Made by a program: the position numbers and the translations under genes
Notes under the pieces: generated by a model
What the model was told of the DNA's origin: nothing
Databases searched by the model: none
Seen by the model: the letters and a program-made list of their open reading frames with translations, nothing else
Part shown: piece after piece, positions 6,780-14,972 of the stretch
Layout: each line of letters opens with the position of its first letter
Position numbering within the stretch: the stretch's first letter is position 1
Assembly: GCA_016212295.1 (NCBI GenBank)
Contig: JACRGO010000102.1
Location: 1 to 32,584 of the forward strand
Length of the DNA: 32,584 bases
Origin: Nitrospinota bacterium
GTDB taxonomy: Bacteria > Nitrospinota > Nitrospinia > JACRGO01
Direction: 5' to 3'

Positions 6780-7006
6780 ATGGCGGAATACGGTGAGTGG
6801 AATCGCAAAGGGGCAACCCATACCTCAGAATACTGCGAGGCCAACTGGAGAAGTACATTGATGAGCAGCTTGGAACGGATCGTTTACGGACGGGCAAAAA
6901 CCAAACCGAGCTTCGGAGGATCAAGAAGGAAATGGCCGGCTTGAAGAAGAGACTCGATGAACTCCAAGCCCGGAAAACAGAACTTGAGAAAGAAATGAAG
7001 AAATAG
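6780..7006 (+). pseudogene. hypothetical gene broken by an internal out-of-frame deletion
   Basis: The ATG at 6780 opens MAEYGEWNRKGAT, then runs out of its family pattern. A second frame, two bases off, takes over with GNPYLRILRGQLEKYIDE and a charged coiled coil (about residues 30-65) to the stop at 7006. Both parts belong, as I recall, to one small hypothetical protein family that starts MAEYGEWNRKGAT and later has GNPYLR. The two frames meet at ggggcaac, readable as either GAT or GNP, which looks like a microhomology-driven deletion of roughly 35-45 codons. A GTG at 6797 could still start the C-terminal coiled coil alone. Confidence 0.6.
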
Positions 7007-7058
7007 GAGATCGAACAAGGCAATCCAGCGTTAACGCTACAAGGGGAGCATCGACAGA

Positions 7059-7295
7059 ATGGCAAAGATTAGAAAGAAGCTCACCGCCGAACAGAAGCGT
7101 GCCAGAAAAGAGGCTAAAGCAGAAAGGCGGAAGAAGTATCAGTGGGTCTTCATGAATGGAAAGCAAGTCAGGGTCAAGAGACCCCCAACGATAGACGGGA
7201 TGAATGTTGACGAATATATTTTACGAAATGCTGATCCAATATGGCTGCACCAGAATGAAATGTGGGAGGATATTCCCACAAAAGACGCGGGTTAA
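7059..7295 (+). CDS. small basic hypothetical protein
   Basis: 78 residues, strongly basic in the first 30 (MAKIRKKLTAEQKRARKEAK), then a more ordered part with WVFMNGKQVRVKRPP and a C-terminal acidic, tryptophan-containing end. The frame is intact, with a ribosome binding site (aagggga, 7040-7047) at a suitable distance. I know similar small proteins of unknown function from accessory regions but cannot assign a role; the basic N-terminus would allow nucleic-acid binding. A 12-bp perfect palindrome, agcgttaacgct, sits at 7027-7038 before it and may be the remnant of an attC core. Confidence 0.6.
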   Translation: MAKIRKKLTAEQKRARKEAKAERRKKYQWVFMNGKQVRVKRPPTIDGMNVDEYILRNADPIWLHQNEMWEDIPTKDAG

Positions 7296-7384
7296 CCACG
7301 AAGCACGCGAAAAAATTTTATTCAAGGAGGAATGTTTTGCCATTTGAAAGAATCATTTTATATTTTTTCGTGTATTTCGTGGTT
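7294..7384. repeat. imperfect inverted repeat (aaccacgaa...ttcgtggtt)
   Basis: The arms are aaccacgaagcacgcgaaaaa at the left and ttttttcgtgtatttcgtggtt at the right, forming a long hairpin with an AT-rich loop. A related hairpin lies at 12278-12349. It begins just after the stop region of the gene at 7059 and may act as a transcript end structure. The remainder of the gap up to 7511 is AT-rich and then holds cccctcttgagagggg (7476-7491). Confidence 0.7.
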
Positions 7385-7511
7385 AATAATAAATCACCAG
7401 AGTATTAATGAATAAGGCGTCGCGGCAAGCCCATGGAAATTATACTGCGGTTAAAATTTTTTCCTTTAAATTCCCCTCTTGAGAGGGGTGGCCGAAGGCC
7501 GGGGTGTGTTA

Positions 7512-7973
7512 ATGCTTATTTCAAGACAACTTCTAAACTTCAAGAAGCTTAAGCCCCTGAAAGCCTATTTTGAAAAGGAGCCTTCAGCCATTCTCGCCTT
7601 TCTGTTCGGCTCCCATTCAAGGGGACTTGAAATGGAGGGGTCGGATTTCGATATCGCGGTTTTTCTGAAGGACAAGGGAAGCGGCAGGATCGGGCTTGAT
7701 GTGGCGGGCATTGTTGAAAAAGAGGTTGATCTTGTCCGCCTGAACGAAGCGCCCGCGACTCTTATCTCAAATGTCATAAAAACGGGAATCCCCTTGGCCA
7801 TCAAGGACCGGAAGCTGTATTGGGACCTCTACCTGAAGGCAAGTATGGAATCCGAGGACTTCCTGGGTTTCATGGAGGATTTCTGGAGAATTTACAAGAG
7901 GTCAAAATCCCTGATACCGGAGGATAAGAAGACTCGCGGGATTCGCCGGAATAAAAAATATCCTTGCCCATGA
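7512..7973 (+). CDS. MNT-type nucleotidyltransferase antitoxin, C-terminus run into HEPN remnant
   Basis: The N-terminal 115 residues form a minimal nucleotidyltransferase: FLFGSHSRGLEMEGSDFDIAVFL carries the GSxxRG and DxD catalytic signature, followed by VDLVRLNEAPATL. MNT proteins neutralise HEPN RNases by AMPylation and are encoded next to them. I start at ATG 7512 (MLISRQ); the longer in-frame start would translate a repeat. From about residue 133 (SLIPEDK) the reading frame passes into what should be the middle of the HEPN partner and then leaves its frame, ending in an unrelated tail. The kinase-like catalytic part may remain functional, but its partner is gone. Confidence 0.75.
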   Translation: MLISRQLLNFKKLKPLKAYFEKEPSAILAFLFGSHSRGLEMEGSDFDIAVFLKDKGSGRIGLDVAGIVEKEVDLVRLNEAPATLISNVIKTGIPLAIKDRKLYWDLYLKASMESEDFLGFMEDFWRIYKRSKSLIPEDKKTRGIRRNKKYPCP

Positions 7974-8073
7974 ATATTTGGATGTCCTTTATGATAGAAT
8001 TAAAAAATTCATCAACGGCTCCCCAAGGATTTATAAAAAGATCTTCAAATTTCTGGAAAAATATTTACGGTGA
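7908..8073 (+). pseudogene. HEPN (DUF86-type) toxin remnant
   Basis: In the frame of 7951 the sequence reads RRLAGFAGIKNILAHEYLDV followed by a helical end to TGA at 8071-8073, the C-terminal half of a DUF86 HEPN protein. The upstream piece SLIPEDK is read in the MNT frame, so an N-terminal deletion plus a one-base shift near 7926-7930 broke the gene. In the RNase motif (usually RNxxxH) the arginine is lysine here (KNILAH), so even the remnant lacks a key residue. It is clearly not translated as a full toxin. Confidence 0.7.
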
Positions 8074-8105
8074 ATCTATCGCCCTTCGGGCGGACTTTAA
8101 AGTGT

Positions 8106-8168
8106 CATTGGTCAATAGTCATTAGGGCGCCTTTCTGCTTATCAATGACTAATGACTATTGACCAATG
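8106..8168. repeat. 19-bp perfect inverted repeat of the caatgac family
   Basis: Arms 8106-8124 and 8150-8168 (cattggtcaatagtcatta and its complement) with a 25-base loop. The arms are built from the same heptamer as the tandem tract at 2540-2597. A similar 13-bp pair is at 20256-20320. It lies between the HEPN remnant and the first sensor kinase; the small gcccttcgggc hairpin at 8080-8091 precedes it. Confidence 0.8.
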
Positions 8169-8248
8169 ACTACTGCCTTATGCCGATAGTATGCAACTGT
8201 TTGGTTCATAAGCGAAAAAAATGGACATTGCTAAACGGTAATTAAATA

Positions 8249-10723
8249 ATGGAATTCTTTAAAAAACACAACATCACCATCCTCTGCCTCACTCTCATTA
8301 TCTGTCTCTCTTCCCTGGCCACGTATAACTATTTCCACCAAAAGGAAATCCTCCTCCAGCAGTTGAACGTGGACACCGACAACATCGTCAAGTCGGTCTC
8401 CTCCAGCATTTCCAAGTTCACGGCCATCAAGGACCTGATGAACATCCAGGACCTGATCAAAAACATCTCCATGAAGCTGGACATCTTCGAGTTCCGCTAC
8501 ATGGACAAAAACGGGACCATCCTGAATTCCATGTTCAAGGAAGAGATCGGGCAGAAATTCGAGCGCCCCAATTTCGACATCACGGACAAAAAGAGCCTGG
8601 GAAAGTTTTATGAGGACGAGCGGGACATGACCAAGGTCCTCGCGGTCTCTTATCCGGTCAACCGGGGCGAGGAAATTGTGGGCATCATCGACCTGGCCGT
8701 GGACATCTCGGAGTTTAACAGCGCCTCCAGGGAGGTCAGGGAGACGGCCCTCAGGCGGATGGAAACGGACGTAACCAACCTCGTGAACTCCGTGGCCAGC
8801 TCGGTCCTTACCAGCCTTTCCATCTTCGAAACCGTGGACTTCCTCGACTTCCTGGCCAACTTCGTGAAATCCACGGAGAACATCGTGGAGGTGGCCTTGC
8901 TGGATAAAGACGGCAAGGTCCTGGTCAGCAGCAATCCGGACAGGGCTGGCAAGGATTTAGGCAAAAAGCTCGCGGAGCCGCAAAAGGGCTTCCTCACGGA
9001 AAAAGGACGGGACGCGTACAGGATTATCGATCACGTGAATCCCGCGAATCCCGACGGCATCCATCTGATGCTCCTTATGGACGCCACCTCGTATGTGTCC
9101 AATGTCCGGCAGCTCCTCGTCACGGCCATCGCCACGTCCCTTTTCACCATCCTTTTCGCCCTGACCATCGCGTATTCCATCTACCTAATAAACCTGGATA
9201 GGGTCAAACAAGAAAACGTCCGGTTGGAGCAAAAAGTTGAAAAACGAACAGAGGAACTAAAGGAGATGAATGAACATCTCAAGGAAGAGGTGGGCGAACG
9301 CAAGAAGGTTGAGGCGGCCTTGCTGGTGGCCAAAAAGGGGGCGGAATCCGCCAGCCAGGCCAAGTCCACCTTTCTCGCGAACATGAGCCATGAAATCCGC
9401 ACCCCCATGAACGCCATCCTGGGATACGCCCAGATCATGAAACGGAACCCGGAACTGGGCAGGGAGTTGTGGAAGGACCTGGACGCGATAGAAAGGAGCG
9501 GCAATCACCTCCTGGCCTTGATAAACGATATCCTGGACATTTCAAAAATCGAGGCCGGGCGAATGGAATTGAAAAACTCCGACTTCGATCTCACGGAATG
9601 CCTCAGGGACATCTCCAGTATGTTCAAGGTCCGCTGCGACGCCAAGGGGCTGGAATGGCGGGACGAGGGTATCGAGGAAGGGGGACTATTGTTTGTGCAT
9701 GGAGATGAGGGCAAGTTGCGCCAGGTATTGATAAATCTTCTGGGCAACGCCGTGAAATTCACGGACTCTGGATGTACGCTTCTGAGGTTCACTCCGAAAG
9801 GAGAGGAACGCTATCTGTTCGAGTCCATCGATACCGGCGCAGGAATTCCCTTCACGTCCCGGAAATCGATTTTCGATCCATTCCAGCAAGACGAGCAGGG
9901 GCATCAGAAAGGTGGCACCGGCCTGGGGCTTGCCATCTCCAGCAAGCAGGTGGAACTTATGGGAGGGAAGCTGGAAGTGGAGTCCGAGCCGGGCGAGGGG
10001 TCGCGTTTTTTCTTCACGCTGCGCCTGGAACCGGCGAAAGGGGAAATAATGCCCCGCATGGAGGCAAGGAAAGTCGTCCGGCTCGCTAAGGGGAGCCGGG
10101 TAACTGCGCTGGTGGTGGACGACAACCAATTGAACCGTGACGTGTTGTCCAAAATGTTGTCCTGCATCGGCGTCGGCGTCCTGGAGGCGGAAAGCGGCCT
10201 GGCCGCCCTGGACCTTGCCCGGAAAAACGCCCCTGATATAGTGTTCATGGATTACCGGATGCCTGGGATGAACGGGGACGAGGCAATAAGGCACATCAAG
10301 CTTGAGTTCGGAAAAAAGATCAAGACGGTGATTGTTTCCGCATCCGTCTACGACCACGAACGCGAAATTTTCCAAAAGGCCGGATGCGACCACATGCTGC
10401 CCAAACCCTTTCGCGCGGACGAGATTTTTAACTGCCTGGCCGATCTTTTAAAGGTTGAGTTTGAATACGAAGGTAAAGAGACCCGGGCCGCAATGGAGGC
10501 ATCCGGGACAGGCCGTCCCGATTTTTCACTAATTAAACTTCCGGCGGATATGGCAGCGCGTTTGAAGGAAGCGGCGGAGCTTTATGAAATCACGAAAATA
10601 GAAAAGGCCCTGGAGGAGATAAAGGACCTTGGGCCGGAGGAGGCCAAGTTCGCCTCTTGCCTCGGTGAACTGGTTGGAAGCTATAATATGGAAGGGGTGT
10701 TGGAGGAGCTAAATAGAATATGA
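8249..10723 (+). CDS. membrane hybrid sensor histidine kinase with receiver domain
   Basis: 824 residues. Order: transmembrane helix (8-26), a periplasmic sensor with two related Cache-like halves (about 30-165 and 170-285), second transmembrane helix (290-312), coiled coil (315-370), HisKA with phospho-acceptor H381 in FLANMSHEIRTPMNAIL, HATPase with GTGLGLAIS, and a receiver domain with D668 in VFMDYRMPGMNGDEA, then a 90-residue helical tail. The sensor half is nearly identical to that of the kinase at 12462. No Shine-Dalgarno site is visible before ATG 8249. The ligand is unknown. The gene ends before a hairpin and T-run. Confidence 0.93.
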   Translation: MEFFKKHNITILCLTLIICLSSLATYNYFHQKEILLQQLNVDTDNIVKSVSSSISKFTAIKDLMNIQDLIKNISMKLDIFEFRYMDKNGTILNSMFKEEIGQKFERPNFDITDKKSLGKFYEDERDMTKVLAVSYPVNRGEEIVGIIDLAVDISEFNSASREVRETALRRMETDVTNLVNSVASSVLTSLSIFETVDFLDFLANFVKSTENIVEVALLDKDGKVLVSSNPDRAGKDLGKKLAEPQKGFLTEKGRDAYRIIDHVNPANPDGIHLMLLMDATSYVSNVRQLLVTAIATSLFTILFALTIAYSIYLINLDRVKQENVRLEQKVEKRTEELKEMNEHLKEEVGERKKVEAALLVAKKGAESASQAKSTFLANMSHEIRTPMNAILGYAQIMKRNPELGRELWKDLDAIERSGNHLLALINDILDISKIEAGRMELKNSDFDLTECLRDISSMFKVRCDAKGLEWRDEGIEEGGLLFVHGDEGKLRQVLINLLGNAVKFTDSGCTLLRFTPKGEERYLFESIDTGAGIPFTSRKSIFDPFQQDEQGHQKGGTGLGLAISSKQVELMGGKLEVESEPGEGSRFFFTLRLEPAKGEIMPRMEARKVVRLAKGSRVTALVVDDNQLNRDVLSKMLSCIGVGVLEAESGLAALDLARKNAPDIVFMDYRMPGMNGDEAIRHIKLEFGKKIKTVIVSASVYDHEREIFQKAGCDHMLPKPFRADEIFNCLADLLKVEFEYEGKETRAAMEASGTGRPDFSLIKLPADMAARLKEAAELYEITKIEKALEEIKDLGPEEAKFASCLGELVGSYNMEGVLEELNRI

Positions 10724-10746
10724 GACGGGAGCATGCCCAGGTAGCA

Positions 10747-10767
10747 CAGCCGTCCCGGCTGCTTTTT
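10747..10767 (+). terminator. rho-independent terminator candidate
   Basis: Stem cagccg (10747-10752) and cggctg (10756-10761) with a three-base loop, followed by ctttttg. It stands 24 bases after the stop of the hybrid kinase. A second, longer hairpin (gcctgcctgt...acaggcgggc) follows at about 10769-10801. Confidence 0.6.
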
Positions 10768-10820
10768 GCCTGCCTGTGCGAAGCAATCAGACAGGCGGGC
10801 GGGACGCGCTATGAGGCGCA

Positions 10821-10849
10821 TTGACAATCCGCGAAATTTTCGATACATT
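10821..10849 (+). promoter_or_regulatory. sigma-70-type promoter candidate for the RHH gene
   Basis: TTGACA at 10821-10826 and TACATT at 10844-10849, separated by 17 bases. The -35 box is perfect, the -10 box matches 4 of 6. It lies 33 bases before the ATG at 10882. Confidence 0.5.
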
Positions 10850-10881
10850 TGGCATTACTGCGATACAATTGGAGGCATGAA

Positions 10882-11100
10882 ATGCCACTAAGCTTGAGAA
10901 TTCCTCCTGGAAAAGAAAAGTTGTTGCGAAAGGCCGCTGCAAAGGCCGGCAAGACAAAGACCGCCTTTATTCTTGATGCCCTGGACGAAAAACTCGGCTT
11001 AGGCAAGAACCGGGAAAAAGAAGTCCGAAGCCTTGGGGGTTGGATGAGCCATGAGGAAGCGCGGGAACTAAGGGATTCGGTTAACGTATTTAACAAATAG
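10882..11100 (+). CDS. ribbon-helix-helix protein, orphan antitoxin-like
   Basis: 72 residues. The N-terminal strand MPLSLRIPPGKEKLLRKAAA plus TKTAFILDALDEKLGL has the ribbon-helix-helix layout of CopG-like DNA-binding proteins, and the tail SHEEARELRDSVNVF resembles antitoxins that normally precede PIN toxins. No toxin follows; the next gene, 18 bases on, is a receiver-kinase. ATG 10882 has gga-gg at 10870-10874. A longer in-frame start exists but would need reading through the promoter region. It may be a solitary regulator or what remains of a toxin-antitoxin pair. Confidence 0.65.
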   Translation: MPLSLRIPPGKEKLLRKAAAKAGKTKTAFILDALDEKLGLGKNREKEVRSLGGWMSHEEARELRDSVNVFNK

Positions 11101-11118
11101 AGTCAGCCATATTTAAAA

Positions 11119-12264
11119 ATGAAGAATAATTCCTTGAATTTATCCACGATGAAGGTATTGCTGGTGGACGATACCCCGGCGAATATCGATGTTTTAAGAA
11201 AGACGCTTCAGCCGGAAGGGTATGAAATCTCCATTGCTCCTAACGGGAAAATCGCCTTGAGCATAGTGGACCGGGTTTTGCCCGACCTCATCCTGCTGGA
11301 TGTCATGATGCCGGAGTTGGATGGATTCGAGACATGCCGCCGTCTGAAAGCGAAGGACCTTGCCAGGGACATCCCCGTTATTTTCATAACGGCGAAAACC
11401 GAGACCGAGGACATCGTAAAGGGTTTCACCTTGGGGGGAGTGGACTACATCGCCAAGCCCTTCCGCCAGGAGGAAGTGTGCGCCAGGGTAAGGACCCATC
11501 TGCAACTGAGGGCCTCCATGAAGCAGGTGGAAGCGCAGAGGAACCAGTTGGAAGAGCAGAATAAAAAGCTGGCCGAGTTGAATGCCCTGAAGAATAAATT
11601 CATCGGGATCGCGGCCCATGACATCAGGAACCCCTTGACAGGCATGCTGGGGTTTTCGCAATTATTGATGGATTATAGCAATGAGTTGCCGGCAGCGGAT
11701 AGAACGCAATATATAAAATTAATCCACTCTTCCAGTGAAAAAATGCTGGCCCTGGTGAACAACATACTGGATATTTCGGTCATTGAAAGCGGAAATTTGA
11801 AATTGGTGGTGAGGCCCGATTCCCTGGAGGAATTGTGCAGGGAAAGGGTCCATATTTTTGATTTCAACGCCAGGAATAAAAACATTTCCCTCCAGCCGTC
11901 CATAAAGGAAATCGGGGCCCTCCCCTTTGACAAACACCATGTCTCGCAGGTCTTCGACAACCTGATAAGCAACGCCATCAAGTTTTCTCCACAAGGCTCC
12001 AATGTCCACATCTCCGTGGAAAAGGACGGGAACGCGGCCAAGGTGAGCGTCCGGGATGAAGGCCCTGGACTCTCTGAGGACGACAAGGCCAGACTTTTCG
12101 GGGCATTTCAAAAATTGAGCGCGAGGCCCACCGGAGGGGAAAAAAGCACCGGCCTGGGTCTGGCCATAGTTAAAAAGATAGTGGAGGCGCATGGAGGGGC
12201 CATGTCCGTTGAAAGCAAGCTTGGCTCCGGCACAACGTTCAGTTTTTCCTTGCCGATGAAATAA
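11119..12264 (+). CDS. receiver-histidine kinase (REC-HisKA-HATPase), cytoplasmic
   Basis: 381 residues with no membrane segment. The N-terminal receiver has the acidic pocket LLVDDT, phospho-acceptor D61 in LILLDVMMPELDG and the lysine in DYIAKPF. A short coiled coil (about 130-155) leads to HisKA with H167 in GIAAHDIRNPLTGMLGF, followed by an HATPase ending TGLGLAIVKKIVEAHGG. Such proteins work as a phosphorylation-gated kinase, often downstream of a hybrid kinase. It sits between two kinases that share a sensor, so a relay between them is a natural guess, without direct evidence. Confidence 0.92.
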   Translation: MKNNSLNLSTMKVLLVDDTPANIDVLRKTLQPEGYEISIAPNGKIALSIVDRVLPDLILLDVMMPELDGFETCRRLKAKDLARDIPVIFITAKTETEDIVKGFTLGGVDYIAKPFRQEEVCARVRTHLQLRASMKQVEAQRNQLEEQNKKLAELNALKNKFIGIAAHDIRNPLTGMLGFSQLLMDYSNELPAADRTQYIKLIHSSSEKMLALVNNILDISVIESGNLKLVVRPDSLEELCRERVHIFDFNARNKNISLQPSIKEIGALPFDKHHVSQVFDNLISNAIKFSPQGSNVHISVEKDGNAAKVSVRDEGPGLSEDDKARLFGAFQKLSARPTGGEKSTGLGLAIVKKIVEAHGGAMSVESKLGSGTTFSFSLPMK

Positions 12265-12277
12265 AAGACTTTTTAAA

Positions 12278-12349
12278 CCACGAAGCGCGCGAAAATCACG
12301 AAGGAAAAGTTCTTTTTTTTGTTTCTTTGTGTGCTTCGTGAACTTCGTG
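12278..12349. repeat. imperfect inverted repeat of the ccacgaag...cttcgtgg type
   Basis: Arms begin ccacgaag (12278-12285) and end cttcgtgg (12342-12349), with an inner T8 run. Related to the hairpin at 7294-7384. A small hairpin caccct-n9-agggtg follows at 12365-12385. The rest of the gap to 12461 holds an isolated TATAAT at 12426-12431 with no good -35 box. Confidence 0.65.
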
Positions 12350-12461
12350 GCTGATAATCTTTGTCACCCTGCTTGTCGAAGGGTGTTTCATAAGTGCAAT
12401 CTGTGGTTCCTAAGCCTTTGTTTTGTATAATAAAACTTTGAAATTCCGATACATTTAAACC

Positions 12462-14939
12462 ATGGAATTCTTTAAAAAACACAACATCACAATCCTGTGC
12501 CTCACTCTCATTATCTGTCTCTCTTCCCTGGCCACGTATAACTATTTCCACCAAAAGGAAATCCTCCTCCAGCAGTTGAACGTGGACACGGACAATATCG
12601 TCAAGTCGGTCTCCTCCAGCATTTCCAAGTTCACGGCCATCAAGGACCTTATGAACATCCAGGACCTGATCAAGAACATCTCCCTGAAGCTGGACATCTT
12701 CGAGTTCCGCTACATGGACAAGGACGGGACCATCCTGAACTCCATGTTCAAGGAGGAGATCGGGCAGAAATTCGAGCGCCCCAATTTCGACATCACGGAC
12801 AAAAAGAGCCTGGGAAAGTTTTATGAGGACGAGCGGGACATGACCAAGGTCCTCGCGGTCTCCTATCCGGTCAACCGGGGCGAGGAAATTGTGGGCATCA
12901 TCGACCTGGCCGTGGATATATCGGAGTTTAACAGCGCCTCCAGGGAGGTCAGGGAGACGGCCCTCAGGCGGATGGAAACGGACGTCACCAACCTCGTGAA
13001 CTCCGTGGCCAGCTCGGTCCTTACCAGCCTTTCCATCTTCGAGACCGTGGACTTCCTCGATTTCCTGGCCAACTTCGTGAAATCCACGGAGAACATAGTG
13101 GAGGTGGCCTTGCTGGATAAAGACGGCAAGGTCCTGGTCAGCAGCAATCCGGACAGGGCTGGCAAGGATTTAGGCAAAAAGCTCGCGGAGCCGCAGCGGG
13201 GGTTCCTTACGGAAAAGGGAAGGGACGCGTACAGGATTATCGACCTCGTGAATCCATCGAAATCCGACGGCATCCATCTGATGCTCCTTATGGACGCCAC
13301 CTCCTATGTATCCAATGTGCGCCAGCTCCTCGTCACGGCCATCGCCACGTCCCTCTTCACCATCCTTTTCGCCCTGACCATCGCGTATTCCATTTACAGG
13401 ATCAACCTGGAACGGGCCAAGAAGGAAAACGCCAGACTGGAGTCCAAGGTCAGGGAGCGGACCAAGGAAATCGGCGACATCCTGGACAACGTGGGCCAGG
13501 GCATCCTGACCGTTTCAGAGGACTTGATCGTGAACCCGGAATACTCCCTGATCTCCGAGAAAATTTTCGAGAAAAAACCGGCCGGAGAGCCGCTGGCCGG
13601 GCTTTTGTACCAAACCGGTGAAGGCGTGAAATCCTTCATTGACTGGGCCAAACTTTTTTTTGATCCGAATAAGCTGATCAGCGTGGATGGGATTATTGAA
13701 ATCGCTGAAAAGGAAATGAAAATAAAGGCAGGAAATAAAATCAAGACCCTTCATGTGGAGTATCGCCCGATTTATGGGGAGGACGCCAAAACCGTTAAAA
13801 AAATCATGGCGGTGCTTACGGACATTACCTCTCAAAAGGAGATGGAAGCCAAAAGCGCCAGGGAGAGGGAGGAGCACGAGCAGGTGGTCAAGATACTGAG
13901 AGACCAGGATTCCTTCTTCTCTTTCCTGGAGGAGTCCAGGAAAATAATCAGCGAGGCGGAGGCCATCCTCGGAGAGCTTTTAGAGAAACAGGAAAACCAT
14001 GACCCTCTGGTTAACCAGCTTTTTCGCGGCATGCACACCATCAAGGGAACAGCGGCGGTTTTTTCCATCAGGCATGTTTCCTCCCTGGCCCACGAGATTG
14101 AAAACCATTTCAATGAAATACGCCAAAGGAAAAGAGAGGTTTCCCCTGAACTGGTCAAGGAGTTGAGGGAGCAATTGCAAAGACTTTTTGACGGGCTGGA
14201 AGGAGTGGTTGCGACCCTGGCACAACTTGTGGGCGGGGCCTTCGGCGCGGGGCATAAGGTGGTCAAAATCAAGGAGGAAAAAATTCATGCCTTTCAGCAA
14301 ATGCTGGAAACAATGGATGGCCTGCGGGAAGCGCGTCCGCTGATTCTCAGGAGTTTCAAGGAACTGATGAAAGTCCCCATAGGGAGGGCCTTTCGTAAAT
14401 TCCCGGACATGGCGAAAACCACCGCCGAAAAACTTGGCAAGGAAGTTCAGCTTGAAATTAGAGGCGGAGACCTTGAGATAGAAAAGGAACTCGAAGGCGT
14501 CCTCGCCGCCCCGATGATGCACATAATAAGAAACTCAGTTGACCACGGTATCGAGGACCCCTCCGACAGGGCCATGCTGGAAAAGCCCGAGAAAGGTTCG
14601 GTTATTGTGGAGTGCGGCAGGGAAAACGGCCATATAGTGGTAAGGGTCAAGGATGACGGGAAGGGGATCGATCCTGATGAGATAAAAAAAGTGGCGGTAA
14701 GAAAGGGCTTTATTTCCGAGGCGGAAGTCGCCTCTCTTTCGGATCATGAGGCCATTTGCCTGATCTTTCACCCGGGCTTCAGCTCCAAGGAGGAGGCCAC
14801 TGACCTGTCCGGCAGGGGGGTTGGGATGGACGTTGTGAAAACAGAGGTCGAAAAAATCGGAGGTTCCGTGGAGCTCGCAAGCGAGGTCCTGAAAGGCTCC
14901 ACCATTACGTTGAGGCTTCCCGAGCATATAAGAACCTAA
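12462..14939 (+). CDS. membrane CheA-like histidine kinase (sensor-PAS-Hpt-HATPase)
   Basis: 825 residues. Residues 1-312 repeat the transmembrane/Cache-like sensor of the kinase at 8249 with only about eight differences. Then come a coiled coil, a PAS-like domain (about 330-460), an Hpt domain with phospho-acceptor H525 in RGMHTIKGTAAVF, a linker, and a CheA-type ATPase (MMHIIRNSVDHGIED, VKDDGKGI, GRGVGMDVV). It stops after the ATPase, so the CheW-like regulatory domain that docks CheA in arrays is missing. It is thus a membrane kinase with CheA catalysis, phosphorylating a receiver in trans. Candidates are the nearby receivers, including the HEAT-REC proteins. No Shine-Dalgarno before ATG 12462. 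Confidence 0.92.
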   Translation: MEFFKKHNITILCLTLIICLSSLATYNYFHQKEILLQQLNVDTDNIVKSVSSSISKFTAIKDLMNIQDLIKNISLKLDIFEFRYMDKDGTILNSMFKEEIGQKFERPNFDITDKKSLGKFYEDERDMTKVLAVSYPVNRGEEIVGIIDLAVDISEFNSASREVRETALRRMETDVTNLVNSVASSVLTSLSIFETVDFLDFLANFVKSTENIVEVALLDKDGKVLVSSNPDRAGKDLGKKLAEPQRGFLTEKGRDAYRIIDLVNPSKSDGIHLMLLMDATSYVSNVRQLLVTAIATSLFTILFALTIAYSIYRINLERAKKENARLESKVRERTKEIGDILDNVGQGILTVSEDLIVNPEYSLISEKIFEKKPAGEPLAGLLYQTGEGVKSFIDWAKLFFDPNKLISVDGIIEIAEKEMKIKAGNKIKTLHVEYRPIYGEDAKTVKKIMAVLTDITSQKEMEAKSAREREEHEQVVKILRDQDSFFSFLEESRKIISEAEAILGELLEKQENHDPLVNQLFRGMHTIKGTAAVFSIRHVSSLAHEIENHFNEIRQRKREVSPELVKELREQLQRLFDGLEGVVATLAQLVGGAFGAGHKVVKIKEEKIHAFQQMLETMDGLREARPLILRSFKELMKVPIGRAFRKFPDMAKTTAEKLGKEVQLEIRGGDLEIEKELEGVLAAPMMHIIRNSVDHGIEDPSDRAMLEKPEKGSVIVECGRENGHIVVRVKDDGKGIDPDEIKKVAVRKGFISEAEVASLSDHEAICLIFHPGFSSKEEATDLSGRGVGMDVVKTEVEKIGGSVELASEVLKGSTITLRLPEHIRT

Positions 14940-14972
14940 AACGCAGCTTCCCTTATCTTTTACAAAATCTCT

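Noticed and set aside
7333-7420. Small ORF MFCHLKESFYIF after an aaggagga ribosome site
   Set aside because: It lies within the aaccacgaa inverted repeat and reads out the repeat arm; no sign of a real protein.
8073-8248. tRNA or other structured RNA in the gap before the first kinase
   Set aside because: Only the caatgac palindrome and a small gcccttcgggc hairpin are present; no cloverleaf or known motif.
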